A stretch of DNA of 64,000 nucleotides from Rhizobium sp. J15 (lineage in GTDB: Bacteria > Pseudomonadota > Alphaproteobacteria > Rhizobiales > Rhizobiaceae). Below the pieces are notes generated by a model. That model saw only the letters and a program-made list of their open reading frames with translations. It had not been told where the DNA came from and did not search any database. The DNA lies in contig NZ_NWSX01000025.1 in NCBI RefSeq assembly GCF_002531825.1, forward strand, positions 1 to 64,000, read 5' to 3'. Position numbers and translations under genes: made by a program. Numbering within the stretch: the stretch's first letter is position 1; every line of letters begins with the position of its first letter. Of the stretch, positions 52,050 to 62,200 are shown piece by piece.

Positions 52050-52805
52050 TCACCGTCCCAGATAGTTCTCGATCACCTTCGGATCGGAACTGACGAAATC
52101 GATCGATCCTTCCGCCAGCACCGAGCCCTCCGCAAGGCACGTCACCTTGACGCCGAGGTCGCGGATGAAGCCCATATCGTGCTCGACGACGACGACCGAG
52201 CGGGTCTTGGCGATGTCCTTGAGCAGGATCGCCGTTTCCGCCGTCTCGGCATCGGTCATGCCGGCCACCGGCTCGTCGACGAGCAAGAGCTTCGGCTCCT
52301 GGGCGAGCAGCATGCCGATCTCCAGCCACTGCTTCTGCCCATGCGAGAGGTTGGCGGCCAGTTCATCGCGCCGGTGCGTCAACCGCACCGTTTCGAGGAT
52401 TTCCTCGATGCGTGCCTTGTCCTCGCCCGAAAGCCGGTAGAACAGCGTCGAAAACACCGAGCGGCGGCGGTTCAGCGCCAGTTCCAGATTGTCCCAGACC
52501 GTATGGCTTTCGAAGACCGTCGGCTTCTGGAATTTGCGGCCAATGCCGAGCTGGGCGATATCGGCTTCGTCCTTCTTGGTGAGGTCGACGGTGCCGTTGA
52601 AGAACACCTCGCCCTCGTCGGGCCGGGTCTTGCCGGTGATGATGTCCATCATCGTCGTCTTGCCGGCGCCGTTCGGCCCGATGATGGCGCGAAGTTCACC
52701 CGGCTCGATGACGATCGAGAGCGAATTCAGCGCCTTGAAGCCATCGAAGGAAACGGAGACGCCGCTGAGATAAAGCACGCTGGTAGGTTTGACGTCAGGG
52801 ATCAT
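52050..52805 (-). CDS. urtD: Urea ABC transporter ATP-binding protein UrtD
   Basis: The 251-residue ATPase resembles LivG: Walker A GPNGAGKTTMMDIITG, signature-like LSHGQKQWLEIGML, Walker B LLLVDEPVAGM, switch His in VVEHDMGF. The LSHGQ variant is typical for UrtD. ATG 52805 has GGAG upstream. A GTG at 52814 overlapping the urtC stop is an alternative. Confidence 0.94.
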   Translation of the reverse strand: MIPDVKPTSVLYLSGVSVSFDGFKALNSLSIVIEPGELRAIIGPNGAGKTTMMDIITGKTRPDEGEVFFNGTVDLTKKDEADIAQLGIGRKFQKPTVFESHTVWDNLELALNRRRSVFSTLFYRLSGEDKARIEEILETVRLTHRRDELAANLSHGQKQWLEIGMLLAQEPKLLLVDEPVAGMTDAETAETAILLKDIAKTRSVVVVEHDMGFIRDLGVKVTCLAEGSVLAEGSIDFVSSDPKVIENYLGR

Positions 52806-52810
52806 GGCGC

Positions 52811-53974
52811 TCACTCCGCTGCCTGGATTTTCGGCTCGACGCCGTCTTCCAGAGCCGCCGGCGGCGCAGCTTCGGTGACGCTCTTCCGCCTGGCGAAATA
52901 GTGCGCGACCGTGCCGACGACGCCCTTCGGCAGGAACAGCGTGACCGCGACGAAAAGCCCGCCGAGCGCAAAGAGCCAGACCTCCGGGAAGAGACCGGTG
53001 AAGATCGTCTTGCCGCCATTGACCAGGATCGCGCCGATGATCGGGCCGATCAGCGTGCCTCGCCCGCCGACAGCCGTCCAGATGACGACTTCGATGGAAT
53101 TGGCGGGCGCGAATTCGCCGGGATTGATGATGCCGACCTGCGGTACGTAGAGCGCACCCGCTATGCCCGCCATCATCGCCGAAACGACGAAGGTGAAGAG
53201 CTTGAAATGCTCGACGCGGTAGCCGAGGAAGCGCGTGCGGCTTTCCGCATCGCGCACGCCGACCAGCACCTTGCCGAACTTCGAGCGCACGATCGCCGAG
53301 GCGATCGTCAGCGACAGCGCCAGGAAGATCGCGGTCGCTGCAAAGAGGCTGGCGCGCGTGCCGTCGGCCTGGATGTTGAAGCCGAGGATATCCTTGAAGT
53401 CGGTCATGCCGTTATTGCCCCCGAAACCCATGTCGTTGCGGAAGAAGGCCAGCAGCAGCGCATAGGTCATCGCCTGGGTGATGATCGAGAGGTAAACGCC
53501 GTTGACACGGGAGCGGAAGGCGAACCAGCCGAAGACGAAGGCGAGCAGGCCCGGCACGGCGAGCACCATCAGCGCCGCGAACCAGAACTGGTCGAAGCCG
53601 TACCAGAACCAGGGCAGTTCCTTCCAGTTCAGGAACACCATGAAATCGGGCAGGACGGGATCGCCGTAGACGCCGCGCGAGCCGATCTGGCGCATCAGAT
53701 ACATGCCCATCGCATAACCGCCGAGCGCGAAGAAGGCGCCGTGGCCGAGCGAGAGGATGCCGCAGAAACCCCAGACGAGATCGAGCGCCAGCGCCAGCAG
53801 CGCATAGGTCAGATACTTGCCGAACAGCGCCATGATATAGGTCGGGATGTGCAGCGGATGGCTCGGGCCGGTCGCGAGGTTCAAGACGGGCACCAGAATG
53901 GCGACCGCCAGCAGCAGCGCGACGGCGACAGAGATCCTGCGATCGAGAGACCGGAGAAGGAAGGTCGTTATCAT
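52811..53974 (-). CDS. urtC: Urea ABC transporter permease UrtC
   Basis: The 387-residue LivM-like permease: VWGFCGILSLGHGAFFALGG, FGWFAFRSRVNGVYLSIITQ, FVVSAMMAGIAGALYVPQVG. About ten helices. ATG 53974 overlaps the urtB stop by four bases, so the 54871 extension of the frame is antisense-like shadow. Full length. Confidence 0.94.
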   Translation of the reverse strand: MITTFLLRSLDRRISVAVALLLAVAILVPVLNLATGPSHPLHIPTYIMALFGKYLTYALLALALDLVWGFCGILSLGHGAFFALGGYAMGMYLMRQIGSRGVYGDPVLPDFMVFLNWKELPWFWYGFDQFWFAALMVLAVPGLLAFVFGWFAFRSRVNGVYLSIITQAMTYALLLAFFRNDMGFGGNNGMTDFKDILGFNIQADGTRASLFAATAIFLALSLTIASAIVRSKFGKVLVGVRDAESRTRFLGYRVEHFKLFTFVVSAMMAGIAGALYVPQVGIINPGEFAPANSIEVVIWTAVGGRGTLIGPIIGAILVNGGKTIFTGLFPEVWLFALGGLFVAVTLFLPKGVVGTVAHYFARRKSVTEAAPPAALEDGVEPKIQAAE

Positions 53975-55596
53975 GCTTCCACCGCCCTTCCTTTGAGTGC
54001 GAAGAGCCCGCGCGGACGCTTCTGGATGAAGAGAATGATGAGGACGAGCACCAGGATCTTGCCGAGCACGGCGCCGGCGAAAGGCTCGAGGAACTTGTTG
54101 ACGACGCCGAGCGACAAGGCGCCGACCAGCGTGCCCCAGAGATTGCCGACACCGCCGAAGACGACGACCATGAAGCTGTCGATGATATAGTTCTGGCCGA
54201 GGTTCGGCGAGACGTTGTCGATCTGCGAGAGCGCCACACCCGCCATGCCGGCAATGCCGGAGCCGAGCGCGAAGGTGAAGGCGTCGACCCAGCCGGTGCG
54301 GATGCCCATGGAGGAGGCCATGCGCCGGTTCTGCGTCACCGCCCGCATCTGCAGGCCGAAGGCGGAGCGCTTGAGCAGCATCAGCAGCGTCAGGAACACC
54401 ACCAGCGAAAAGACGATGATCCAGAGCCGGTTCCAGGTGATGACCAGCCCGCCGAAATCGAAGGCGCCGGACATCCAGCTCGGATTGCGGACCTCGCGAT
54501 TGGTCGGGCCGAAATAGCTGCGGATCGCCTGCTGCAAGATCAGCGAAACGCCCCAGGTGGCGAGCAGCGTTTCCAGCGGCCGGCCGTAGAGATAGCGGAT
54601 CACCGAACGTTCGATCACGAGGCCGACGAGGCCGGTGAAGAGGAAGGCGGCCGGCACCGCGAAGGCCAGCGAATAATCGGCAAGCGAAGGAAAGGCCGAG
54701 GCAATCGTTTCCTGCACGACATAGGTCGTATAGGCGCCGATCATCACCATCTCGCCATGCGCCATGTTGATGACGCCCATGACGCCGAAGGTGATGGCAA
54801 GGCCGATCGCCGCAAGCAGCAGCACGGAGCCGAGCGACAGGCCGTACCAGACGTTCTGGACGACATCCCAAAGCGCCAGATCGCGGTTGATCGAGTCGAT
54901 CTCCGCCTGGATCGCCGGCTTCAGATCGTCAGGCGCGGTCGCCATCGCCGTCGACAGGATCGTCAGCGCATCGCGGCCGCCGCGCGCGGCGATCGTATCG
55001 ATCGCGGCCTTCTTCTCCTCGATGCCGGCGTCGCTCTTCAGCACCATCACGGCGCGCGCCGCTTCCATCGTGTTTTTGATCTCACCGTCCTTCTCGCTCG
55101 AAAGAGCCGAATTCAGGAGATCGAGATTGGCGGGATCGGCGTCCTTGAGCATGCCTTCGGCCGCTGCGAGCCGCGCGGAGCGATCCGGGCTCAGAAGCGT
55201 CAGCTGGCTCATCATCGTCGTGATCGTGGTGCGCAGCGCATTATTGATCTTGACCTTCGACATCGTGTCGGGGTCGATGTCGGCGACCGCCTCGCCGGTG
55301 ATCGGATCGGAATAAGTCGGCTCGTCCTCCGTGCCGCCCTGCACGAGAACGGGACCGCCTTCCGAATTGACGTAGAGCTGGCCGTCGCTCAAGCGCTGCA
55401 GGATCTGGCTGACATGCGAATCCCCGGAAGCGACGAGCGCCCGGATGGCCGCGTCACGCTCGGGAAAACCGCCGACGCCGAGCGCATCGACAAGGGCGTG
55501 CACATCGTCCTGGGCGCGAAGGCCGGCCGCCGGGAGCGTCAGCCCCGAAAGCATCAGGCAAAATGTCAGAAGAAAAATCTTGATGGCGCGAAACAT
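53971..55596 (-). CDS. urtB: Urea ABC transporter permease UrtB with periplasmic N-terminal domain
   Basis: The 541-residue protein has a signal peptide (cleavage near GLRAQ/DD), a periplasmic helical region of about 220 residues (ERDAAIRALVASGDSHVSQI; HEAT-like), and a LivH-like permease core from about residue 245 (LAITFGVMGVINMAHGEMVM). The long N-terminal domain is a known trait of UrtB compared with LivH and may contact UrtA. A hairpin precedes the gene. Confidence 0.93.
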   Translation of the reverse strand: MFRAIKIFLLTFCLMLSGLTLPAAGLRAQDDVHALVDALGVGGFPERDAAIRALVASGDSHVSQILQRLSDGQLYVNSEGGPVLVQGGTEDEPTYSDPITGEAVADIDPDTMSKVKINNALRTTITTMMSQLTLLSPDRSARLAAAEGMLKDADPANLDLLNSALSSEKDGEIKNTMEAARAVMVLKSDAGIEEKKAAIDTIAARGGRDALTILSTAMATAPDDLKPAIQAEIDSINRDLALWDVVQNVWYGLSLGSVLLLAAIGLAITFGVMGVINMAHGEMVMIGAYTTYVVQETIASAFPSLADYSLAFAVPAAFLFTGLVGLVIERSVIRYLYGRPLETLLATWGVSLILQQAIRSYFGPTNREVRNPSWMSGAFDFGGLVITWNRLWIIVFSLVVFLTLLMLLKRSAFGLQMRAVTQNRRMASSMGIRTGWVDAFTFALGSGIAGMAGVALSQIDNVSPNLGQNYIIDSFMVVVFGGVGNLWGTLVGALSLGVVNKFLEPFAGAVLGKILVLVLIILFIQKRPRGLFALKGRAVEA

Positions 55597-55650
55597 CTTC
55601 TCTCTCGCCTCGATTGTCGCCGGCCGGAGGCGCAGCGGTAAGGACGGAGC

Positions 55651-55679
55651 TTCCGCCCGGATCAGATCCGGACGGAAGT
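55651..55679 (-). terminator. Intercistronic hairpin between urtA and urtB
   Basis: CTTCCG-CCGGATC and GATCCGG-CGGAAG pair as 13 bp with one mismatch and a one-base loop, midway in the 113-base urtA-urtB gap. It probably stabilises the urtA message or attenuates transcription, so that binding protein is made in excess. Confidence 0.65.
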
Positions 55680-55709
55680 CTTCAGGCTGTCAACGGATCG
55701 GGGTTTTCC

Positions 55710-57002
55710 TCAGGAGCCCTTGCCGCCGCACTTGCCGGTCGCAACATTGAAGTTGCCGCAGTTGAGGGGCTTGCGCCAATCGGAGATCAGGTCCTTGGAG
55801 TCGGGCAGGTAATCCGACCATTCGTCACCGACGACGGCGGGCGTCTGCTGGACGATTTCGAACTGGCCGTCGGCCTGGATTTCACCGATCAGCACCGGCT
55901 TGGTGATGTGGTGGTTCGGCATGACGGTGGCATAGCCGCCGGAGAGGTTCGGAACGGTGACGCCGATAATGTTGTCGAGAACAGCATCCGTATCGGTGGT
56001 GCCGGCGGCCTGCACGGCCTTCACCCAGGCGTTGAAGCCGATATAGGCGGCCTCCATCGGGTCGTTGGTCACGCGCTTGTCGTTCTTGGTGAACGCATGC
56101 CATTCCTTGATGAACTTCTTGTTGGCCGGGCTTTCCACGGACTCGAAGTAGTTCCAGGCGGCGAGATGGCCGACGAGCGGCTTGGTGTCGAGACCGGCAA
56201 GCTCTTCTTCGCCGACCGAGAAGGCGACGACCGGGATGTCGGTTGCCTTGATGCCCTGGTTGCCGAGTTCCTTGTAGAAAGGCACGTTGGCGTCGCCGTT
56301 GATGGTCGAGACGACGGCGGTCTTCTTGCCGGCAGAACCGAATTCCTTGATCTTGGCGACCTCTGTCTGCCAGTCGGAGAAGCCGAAGGGCGTGTAGTTG
56401 ACGAGGATGTCTTCCTTCGGAATGCCCTTGGATTCGAGATAGGCTTCGAGGATCTTGTTGGTCGTGCGGGGATAGACGTAGTCGGTGCCTTCGAGCACGA
56501 AGCGCTTCACGCCTTCGGTGTTCATCAGGTAGTCGACGGCTGGGATCGCCTGCTGGTTCGGAGCGGCACCGGTGTAGAAGATGTTGCGCGAGGATTCTTC
56601 GCCTTCATACTGCACGGGGTAGAAGAGCAGCGAGTTCAGCTCTTCGAAAACGGGCAGGACGGATTTGCGCGAGGACGACGTCCAGCAGCCGAAGACGGCG
56701 GCGACCTTGTCCTTTTCGATCAGCTCGCGTGCCTTTTCGGCAAAGAGCGGCCAGTCGGACGCCGGATCGACGACGACGGCTTCGAGCTTCTTGCCGAGAA
56801 GGCCGCCCTTCTTGTTCTGCTCGTCGATGAGCATCAGCATGGCGTCTTTCAGCGTGGTTTCGGAAATCGCCATCGTGCCGGAGAGCGAATGCAGCACGCC
56901 GACCTTGATGGTGTCATCGGCAGCGACCGCGCCATGGAAGGCGGCCGAGGCCGCCATGACGGCGCCGAGTGCTGCGCCGGTAAGAATGGATTTGAGATTC
57001 AT
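55710..57002 (-). CDS. urtA: Urea ABC transporter substrate-binding protein UrtA
   Basis: The 430-residue protein has a signal peptide (cleavage near GAVAA/DD) and the UrtA/AmiC-like fold: IKVGVLHSLSGTMAISETTL, FGCWTSSSRKSVLPVFEELN, LEGTDYVYPRTTNKILEAYL, SVGEEELAGLDTKPLVGHLA. It captures urea in the periplasm. ATG 57002 follows GAGGGG. The frame to 57050 is not needed. Confidence 0.95.
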   Translation of the reverse strand: MNLKSILTGAALGAVMAASAAFHGAVAADDTIKVGVLHSLSGTMAISETTLKDAMLMLIDEQNKKGGLLGKKLEAVVVDPASDWPLFAEKARELIEKDKVAAVFGCWTSSSRKSVLPVFEELNSLLFYPVQYEGEESSRNIFYTGAAPNQQAIPAVDYLMNTEGVKRFVLEGTDYVYPRTTNKILEAYLESKGIPKEDILVNYTPFGFSDWQTEVAKIKEFGSAGKKTAVVSTINGDANVPFYKELGNQGIKATDIPVVAFSVGEEELAGLDTKPLVGHLAAWNYFESVESPANKKFIKEWHAFTKNDKRVTNDPMEAAYIGFNAWVKAVQAAGTTDTDAVLDNIIGVTVPNLSGGYATVMPNHHITKPVLIGEIQADGQFEIVQQTPAVVGDEWSDYLPDSKDLISDWRKPLNCGNFNVATGKCGGKGS

Positions 57003-57093
57003 TTGGTTGATCCCCTCTTTGTTCCGCAACAGGCCGGAAACGAAATTCACTGTTGCCGAGGGGGACTATCGGGTGCTGCAGCGCGAAAACACA

Positions 57094-57109
57094 TACGCAA
57101 AATGACGTA
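57094..57109. promoter_or_regulatory. Candidate operator upstream of urtA
   Basis: TACG-CAAAATGA-CGTA is a short inverted repeat in the AT-richer part of the 186-base region between urtA and the phosphatase gene, about 92 bases before the urtA start. A convincing sigma-54 promoter was not found. The binding factor is unknown. Confidence 0.35.
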
Positions 57110-57143
57110 GGCGCAGGGGGTAAACGGGCAGGCCGAAAAGCAA

Positions 57144-57169
57144 AGGGCATCCCGCGGCCGGGATGCCCT
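57144..57169 (-). terminator. Factor-independent terminator of the PAP2 phosphatase gene
   Basis: AGGGCATCCC and GGGATGCCCT form a perfect 10-bp stem with a 6-base loop, followed on the minus strand by TTTGCTTTTC. It lies 20 bases past the stop. Confidence 0.8.
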
Positions 57170-57188
57170 GCAGCTATGAGACGGAAAA

Positions 57189-59093
57189 TCAGTAGCCGAT
57201 CCTCAAGGTGACCGATGTCGGGCCATAGGAGAGGCTCGCCCTGTGGCCGGAGATGGTGAACTTGCCGAAGCTGCCGGTGACGTTGTCGGCCTTCAGGATC
57301 TCGATCCTGGTTCCGGGCGCCGGGGAGAAACCGTCGGCAAGCGCCACGTCGAGATCACCGGCGAGCTCCGCCTTGCCCTTGACAACCAGGGTGCCGGCGC
57401 CATCCGCGCCGAGCGCCAGCTTCGCCACCCCATTGGAGACCTGCTGATAGTCGCCGCCCACGGTCAGAGGCTTGTCAGCGGCCAGAACCAGCGAACCGCC
57501 ATTGACAGTCAGCCCGCCGCTGCCCAAGGCCGAGGACGATCCGGCGACCAGCACGCCCGCTTCCAGAACGGTGCCGCCGGCATAGCTGTTGGCGCCCGAC
57601 AGGCCGAGGATGCCGCTGCCGCTCTTCACCAGCCTGCCCTTGCCGCCGATGTCGTTGCGCCAGGTGTCGATCGCATTGAAACCGCCCTTCTCCGCATCCA
57701 TCGTCACGGTCACATCCTGGTCGAAAGCGCCGTAGCCGTCGGCTGCGGCAAACAGGTTGAGGCGGCCGTAACCTTCGGCGTCGTCAATAAGCGGATAGCC
57801 CGAGGCGATCGCCGTCGTCTTCAGAACCTCGCGGCGCTGCTCGCCATCGAGATAGGGCAGACGCGTTTCGAGAAGCGCTTCGGCGCCCTGCGGCACGCGG
57901 GCCGGCTGATCGGTCGGATGGATCGTCGGCAGGCCATAGCTCAGGCGCTGCAGCACGTAAGCCCGATTGGCGTCATGATCGGCGAAACGGTCCGCGGCAA
58001 GCGGCGCCGCATGAGCGGCGACTTGAAGCGCACCCGCATCGGCAACGCCGGACTTTGCGATCAGCCACGACTGCGCCTGGGCGTAGGCATCGCTCTTCAG
58101 CGCGGCATTATCGGCCTTGTTCAGGTTGTAGACGACCGTGGCGGTGCCGAGCATGCGGCCGCCCATCACGTCGAGCGGAGAATGCATGCCGGCAAGGATG
58201 CGGTCTTCGCCCAGTTCGCTGGCGCGTGTGATCATTTCCTGGAAGCGCTGCGGCACGAGATAAGCCATGGCGAGCGCATCGCGCCAGGCTTCCGCCGTAT
58301 GTCCGCTCGGGAAGCCGCCGTCCTCGACCGGCTTGCCGCTCTTGGCAGGCGCGAGCGTCGGGACGACCGAAACGTCCTGGCTCCAGCGATAGGGACGCGC
58401 ATATTTGAAATAGCGCTTGGCGGGCTCCGTCGAGCCGTCACCGCTTGCCGCGTTGATGAAGTCGATGGCAAGGCCCATGTCAGGATTGGCATCGGTCTTG
58501 TTTTCCGTGTCCGGCTTGCTGCCGGCGCCGCGATTGTTGCCCTTGTCGTCATACTTGACCGTCGTCGCGTCGGCCGCCACCTCGGTGATCGTGGTGGTCT
58601 GCTTGGAACCGGCCTTCCAGGCATCGGTCAGCGGGCCGAGGCCGTCGACGATGCTGGCATTCTTGCCGCGCCGGTCGTCGAGATAGGCGGCAACGGCCTG
58701 CTCGGCCGTCCGCGCCTTGGTCACCTTGACGGAATAGGCGATGTTCGCGTCATGGACAAGCTTGTTGACGATCTGACCGTCGGTCTTGCTGAAGGGAATG
58801 CCGTCCCAATCCGTCTTGGCGACCGCCGCGCAATTGTCCTTGGCAGGCGCCTCGACGCCGGCGTCGACGAAAGGTGTGCGCGGCGTCCAGACTTCCAGGA
58901 AGCCGGAGAGAAGATGAACGGCGGCATTGGTGTCCACCGTCGAGAAGCAGGCGTCACCACGCTTGTTGGTATTTCCGGTTTCGGCATAAGGCACCTTTGC
59001 CGCTGTGGCCTGATCGGCGGCAGCAAGCGACGGGACGATCGAAACGAGGCAGACAAGAGCGGTGCTCAGACGGAAAAAGCTTAAAACAGACAT
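57189..59093 (-). CDS. Secreted PAP2-type acid phosphatase with autotransporter-like repeat region
   Basis: The 634-residue protein has a signal peptide (cleavage near SLAAA/DQ) and a PAP2 domain with the three motifs: KYARPYRWS, FPSGHTAEAW and EDRILAGMHSPLDVMGG. After about residue 440 comes a beta-helix-like region with GGKGRLVKSGSGILGLSGAN and YAGGTVLEAGVLVAGSSSAL, the autotransporter-associated passenger repeat. No C-terminal beta-barrel follows: the frame ends SVTLRIGY. ATG 59093 fits the signal peptide. It probably dephosphorylates external substrates in the periplasm or outside. Confidence 0.85.
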   Translation of the reverse strand: MSVLSFFRLSTALVCLVSIVPSLAAADQATAAKVPYAETGNTNKRGDACFSTVDTNAAVHLLSGFLEVWTPRTPFVDAGVEAPAKDNCAAVAKTDWDGIPFSKTDGQIVNKLVHDANIAYSVKVTKARTAEQAVAAYLDDRRGKNASIVDGLGPLTDAWKAGSKQTTTITEVAADATTVKYDDKGNNRGAGSKPDTENKTDANPDMGLAIDFINAASGDGSTEPAKRYFKYARPYRWSQDVSVVPTLAPAKSGKPVEDGGFPSGHTAEAWRDALAMAYLVPQRFQEMITRASELGEDRILAGMHSPLDVMGGRMLGTATVVYNLNKADNAALKSDAYAQAQSWLIAKSGVADAGALQVAAHAAPLAADRFADHDANRAYVLQRLSYGLPTIHPTDQPARVPQGAEALLETRLPYLDGEQRREVLKTTAIASGYPLIDDAEGYGRLNLFAAADGYGAFDQDVTVTMDAEKGGFNAIDTWRNDIGGKGRLVKSGSGILGLSGANSYAGGTVLEAGVLVAGSSSALGSGGLTVNGGSLVLAADKPLTVGGDYQQVSNGVAKLALGADGAGTLVVKGKAELAGDLDVALADGFSPAPGTRIEILKADNVTGSFGKFTISGHRASLSYGPTSVTLRIGY

Positions 59094-59272
59094 GGGTGCA
59101 CCCGAAATGGTTGAACGAACGGCGGGAGGGTTAGAGCGCTTATGTGACAGAGCCGTTTCAAAAATATTACTGTTCTGCGAATCTGCCAATGCTCCGCCTC
59201 TTGCCTTTCCCGTCCATCCCGCCAAAACTGCCGCGGAGAAGATGAGCCCAACAAGAGTGCCGGAAAGAGGGC

Positions 59273-62200
59273 ATGACAGCGCGCCAACGCATCATTCCGG
59301 TGAGACGCGAATACAATCGCTGGGTCGCCAACCAAACGCTGGAAGATTATGCGCTGCGCTTCACCGCAAAGAGCGCCCGCCATTTCTCGTCCGAGCGCAT
59401 TTCGCAGACCGCCATCGGCGCGATCTCCTTCCTGGCGCTCGAAGCGATCGGCGGCGCGATCACCCTCTCCTACGGCACCACCAACGCCTTCTATGCCATC
59501 ATCGTCGCCTCGCTCGCCATGCTGGCGATCGGCCTGCCGATCAGCCGCTACGCCATCCGTCACGGCGTCGATATCGATCTTCTGACGCGCGGCGCCGGTT
59601 TCGGCTATATCGGCTCCACCATCACCTCGCTGATCTATGCAAGCTTCACCTTCATGCTGTTTGCGATCGAGGCGTCGATCATGTCCGGCGCGCTGGAGCT
59701 GACACTCGGCATTCCGCTCTGGATCGGCTATATCATCAGCGCCGTCATGGTGATTCCGCTGGTAACGCACGGCGTGCGGCTGATCAGCAAGTTCCAGCTG
59801 ATCACCCAGCCCTTCTGGATCGTGCTGAACATCCTGCCCTTCATCTTCATCGCCTTGATGGACTGGGAGAAGTTCGATCTCTGGCGCGCCTTTTCCGGCA
59901 TCCGCCACGCCTCCGGCCCGCCGGGCACCATCGCCGACTTCGATCTGGTGGAGTTCGGCGCCGCCTCCGCCGTCATCCTGGCGCTGATGTCGCAGATCGG
60001 CGAGCAGGCCGATTTCCTGCGCTTCCTGCCGCCGGTGCCGCAGCGCAAATGGCGCCATCGCCTGGCTATCTTCCTTGCCGGACCCGGCTGGGTCATCATC
60101 GGCGCGCCGAAGCTGCTTGCCGGCTCCTTCCTCGTCGTTCTGACCTTCACCTCCGGCGTGCCCCTCGACCGCGCCGCCGATCCCGCGCAGATGTATCTGA
60201 CCGCCTTCGGCTACATGGTCCCCTGGCACAATGCGGCGCTGTTGCTGATGGCGGCCTTCGTCGTCGTCTCGCAGCTCAAGATCAACGTGATGAACGCCTA
60301 TGCCGGCTCGCTCGCCTGGTCGAACTTCTTCTCCCGGCTGACCCACAGCCATCCCGGCCGCGTCATCTGGCTGGTCTTCAACGTGGCGATCGCTCTGTTG
60401 CTGATGGAACTCGGCATCTACCGGCTGCTGGAGGAAACGCTCGGCATCTTCTCGATCATCGCCATGGCCTGGCTCTGCACGATCTCCGCCGATCTCTTCA
60501 TCAACAAGCCGCTGGGGCTCGCCCCTCCCGGCATCGAGTTCAAGCGCGCCCATCTCTACGACATCAACCCCGTCGGCCTCGGCGCCATGACGCTGTCGGC
60601 AACCCTATCGCTGATCGCCCATTTCGGCGCCTTCGGCGAGACAGCCGCTTCGCTCGCGCCCTATATCACCCTCGCAATCGCCTTCATCGCGACGCCGACG
60701 CTCGCCTGGGCGACGAGAGGCAAATTCTATCTCGCCCGCAAGCCGCGCCAGAGCTGGAAGACGCTGACGAGCATCACCTGCTCCGTCTGCGAACACCCGT
60801 TCGAGCCGGAGGATATGGCCTGGTGCCCCGCCTATGCCGCGCCGATCTGCTCGCTCTGCTGCTCGCTCGACAGCCGCTGCCACGACATGTGCAAGCCGGC
60901 AGCGCGTTTCAACGCCCAGGTCGGCACCGTCGCCAGGACGCTGTTGCCGGAAAGCATTCTGGGCAAGCTGACGACGCGCCTCGGCCGCTATGGCATCGCC
61001 GTCGCGCTGGCGCTGACCGCCATCGGCGCAATCCTGGCGATGATCGCCCATCAGGTCGCCTCCGCCTCGCCCGAGACGGCCGAAGTGGTCAATCGCACCA
61101 TCCTCATCGTCTTCTTCGTCTTCTCGGTGATTTCAGGCGTCGTCTGCTGGTTCTACGTGCTTGCCCATGACAGCCGCGTCGTCGCCGAGGAAGAATCCTC
61201 GCGCCAGAACACGCTGCTGCTCAAGGAAATCGCCGCCCACAAGAAGACCGACGCCGCCCTGCAGAATGCCAAGGAGACGGCCGAAGCCGCCAACCGCGCC
61301 AAGAGCCGCTATGTCGTCGGCCTCAGCCATGAGCTGCGCACGCCTTTGAATGCCGTGCTCGGCTATGCCCAGATCCTCGAACGCGACGAGACGATCCCCG
61401 CGCCGCGCCATTCCTCGATCAAGGTCATCCGCCGCAGCGCCGAACATCTCTCCGGCCTGATCGACGGCCTTCTCGATATTTCCAAGATCGAGGCCGGCCG
61501 CCTGCAGGTCTATTCCAACGAGATCAACATCCAGGATTTTCTCGACCAGATCGTCGAGATGTTCCGCCCGCAGGCGCAGGCAAAGGGGCTTGCCTTCCTG
61601 CATGCGCGCTCGCCCGCCTTGCCGCAATTCGTCCGCACCGATGAAAAGCGCCTGCGCCAGATCCTGGTCAACCTGCTCTCCAATGCCATCAAGTTCACCG
61701 ACGAGGGCAGCGTCACCTTCGATGTCGCCTATCGCAGCCAGGTTGCGACCTTTACCGTCACCGACACCGGCCGCGGCATCGCCGAGAAGGATCTGACGCG
61801 CATTTACGAACCCTTCCAGCGCGGCGAGGCCGACAGCGTGCGGCCGATGCCCGGCCTCGGTCTCGGCCTCACCATCACCCGGCTCCTGACCAACACGCTC
61901 GGCGGCGAAATTGCGGTTTCGAGCGTCAAGGACGAAGGCTCGACCTTCCGCGTGCGGCTGATGCTGTCCGCCGTCATGCGCGCCGCAGCACCGCCGCAGG
62001 AAAAGCGCATCGCCGGCTATGACGGCCCGCGCCGCACGATCGTCGTCGTCGACGACAACGAGGATCACCGCGAGATGATGCGCGAAATCCTGGCGCCGCT
62101 CGATTTCATCGTGCTGACGGCGGCAGGCGGTGCGGAATGCCTGACGCTGATCGACGGCATCATGCCCGACCTCTTCCTTGTCGATATCCTGATGCCCGGC

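Noticed and set aside
57003..57090. Sigma-54 promoter for urtA (CCGGCCTGTTGCGG)
   Set aside because: The distance between GG and GC is too short by four bases for a -24/-12 element.
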